Source of the DNA: Marinobacter maroccanus
Lineage (GTDB): Bacteria; Pseudomonadota; Gammaproteobacteria; Pseudomonadales; Oleiphilaceae
DNA: 64,000 bases
NCBI RefSeq assembly: GCF_002933275.1
Contig: NZ_PSSX01000002.1
Location: 372,001-436,000, forward strand
Reading direction: 5' to 3'
Of this stretch, positions 63,087 to 64,000 are shown piece by piece (the stretch's first letter is position 1; the number at the start of each line of letters is the position of its first letter). The translations under genes were made by a program, and so were the position numbers. The notes below the pieces were generated by a model. The model made no database searches. It was not told the DNA's origin and worked only from the letters and a program-made list of their open reading frames with translations.

Positions 63087-63299
63087 ATGGATGCAGGGCC
63101 AGACGTCCCGAAAATAGACCAACGTCACGCCAAATTACTGAGAATTAGACCTTTTGCCAATATCTATAAATCGCTTGACCAGTAAAGTCAGTAGGGACAA
63201 CTAGTCGGAGAAGTACTTATATGAATAATAAATTCTCTATTAGAAGTGCCTCACCAAAAACCCACCCAACCTCCACAACAACAAAACAGGAGTGATCCT
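63087..63299 (+). promoter_or_regulatory. AT-rich leader of the symporter operon
   Basis: This 213-base gap is noticeably AT-rich against its surroundings, especially 63150-63245. It contains a TTGACC hexamer (63176-63181) and a TATAAA (63165-63170) but no pair with good spacing, so I do not assign a promoter. GGAG precedes the DUF4212 start. Regulation by an acetate-responsive system would be expected from family knowledge only. Confidence 0.35.
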
Positions 63300-63566
63300 A
63301 TGTCAGCAGGTCATAGCTACGACGCTGAAGCGTACTGGAAGGCGAATCTGCGCCTGATATTCGGGAGCCTGATTGTCTGGGCCCTGGTATCTTACGGCTT
63401 TGCAATTCTGCTCCGTCCGATGCTTGCGGGTATTCCGATTGGTGGTACTGATCTGGGCTTCTGGTTCGCCCAGCAAGGTTCCATCCTTACGTTCATCGCT
63501 CTGATCTTCCACTACGCGTGGCGCATGAACAAGATCGATGAAAAATTCGGCGTGCACGAGGAGTAA
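63300..63566 (+). CDS. DUF4212 symporter small subunit
   Basis: 88-residue membrane protein with two helices (LIFGSLIVWALVSYGFAIL and GSILTFIALIFHYAWRMN). It is the small partner found before acetate-type sodium:solute symporters. ATG 63300 is preferred (AACAGGAG about eight bases upstream) over an in-frame start at 63246. The symporter gene starts six bases after its stop. Confidence 0.93.
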   Translation: MSAGHSYDAEAYWKANLRLIFGSLIVWALVSYGFAILLRPMLAGIPIGGTDLGFWFAQQGSILTFIALIFHYAWRMNKIDEKFGVHEE

Positions 63567-63572
63567 GAACGA

Positions 63573-64000
63573 ATGAGCCAATTTGCCATTAACATCATGT
63601 TCGTAGGGGGCTCATTCCTCCTCTACATCGCAATCGCTATCTGGGCCAAGGCCGGAAGCACGAGTGACTTCTACGTTGCCGGTGGCGGCGTTCACCCGAT
63701 CACCAACGGCGCAGCAATCGGCGCCGACTGGATGTCCGCGGCATCGTTTATCTCCATGGCAGGCCTGATCGCTGCCGGTGGCTACGCCAACTCCACCTTC
63801 CTCATGGGCTGGACTGGCGGTTACGTTCTGCTGGCGATGCTGCTTGCACCCTACCTGCGGAAGTTCGGCAAGTTCACGGTGCCCGAGTTCATCGGCGACC
63901 GCTTCTACAGCAAGAATGCTCGCCTGGTGGCGGTTATCTGCCTGATCGTAGCGTCTGTAACCTACGTTATCGGCCAGATGGCTGGTGCCGGTGTTGCCTT
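63573..64000 (+). CDS. Sodium:solute symporter, acetate-permease-like (cut by window end)
   Basis: First 142 codons only. Reads MSQFAINIMFVGGSFLLYIA, then a typical SSS-family start: FYVAGGGVHPITNGAAIGAD, WMSAASFISMAGLIAAGG, and PEFIGDRFYSKNARLVAVIC in the third helix region. With the DUF4212 subunit, this is the ActP-like group VC_2705 type used for acetate or other short acids. The frame is open to the window end. Confidence 0.93.
   Translation, partial: MSQFAINIMFVGGSFLLYIAIAIWAKAGSTSDFYVAGGGVHPITNGAAIGADWMSAASFISMAGLIAAGGYANSTFLMGWTGGYVLLAMLLAPYLRKFGKFTVPEFIGDRFYSKNARLVAVICLIVASVTYVIGQMAGAGVA

Overview
The window is 64 kb of ordinary gammaproteobacterial chromosome with moderately high GC. 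Gene content and order point to Marinobacter or a close relative: a full rsxABCDGE-nth operon, an nlpD-rpoS region next to DUF368-pcm-surE-truD-ispFD-ftsB-eno-kdsA-pyrG-tilS-accA-dnaE, an mtnBDC methionine-salvage block, and a DUF294/exonuclease/DUF4212/solute-symporter acetate-type module. The genus is inferred from gene order and protein style; no database was searched. Genes are tightly packed. No gap between genes exceeds 300 bases. I saw no rRNA, tRNA, CRISPR array, transposase, integrase or prophage gene.

Layout. 0-4.5 kb (+): valS, panE and a PduO-type adenosyltransferase, ending in a terminator that overlaps the last stop codon. 4.5-10.6 kb (-): a chemotaxis receptor with a FliA-like promoter, ampD-ampE, and a large DUF1631 protein. 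10.8-20.7 kb: nadC (+); a (-) block of DUF2066, a CDP-alcohol phosphotransferase, hda, an orphan parA and yqcC; purMN and a DUF3108 protein (+); avtA, DUF416 and dcd (-). 21-30.5 kb: apbC (-), then metG and rsxABCDGE-nth (+). 30.6-48.8 kb: one long (-) block carrying the stationary-phase sigma factor, envelope, isoprenoid, glycolysis, KDO, CTP, tRNA-modification, lipid and DNA-replication genes. 48.9-53.7 kb: a TlpA-like lipoprotein (-), arsC-wrbA-DUF2069-GspE-type ATPase (+), and DUF3080 (-). 53.7-60.3 kb (-): a molybdenum hydroxylase with its XdhC chaperone, running into mtnBDC, plus a small repeat lipoprotein and an Smr protein. 60.4-64 kb (+): a cNMP/CBS/DUF294 protein, a DnaQ-like exonuclease, a DUF4212 subunit and the start of its symporter.

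The most unusual signal is a dispersed intergenic element seen twice in full (20836-20929 and 40186-40293) and once cut by the window edge (1-46). The two full copies share a 54-base core about 89% identical. Each core is enclosed by long, perfectly complementary arms (20 and 27 bp) whose outer sequence is completely different between copies. Read in the direction of the flanking genes, each full core holds two hairpins with AUGGAU or AUGGAC hexaloops closed by a C-G pair. This is the form bound by CsrA/RsmA-family proteins (CANGGANG). All three copies have the same orientation relative to neighbouring transcription. I propose, as a hypothesis, a dispersed structured RNA (or DNA) element presenting paired RsmA/CsrA sites on a copy-specific stem.
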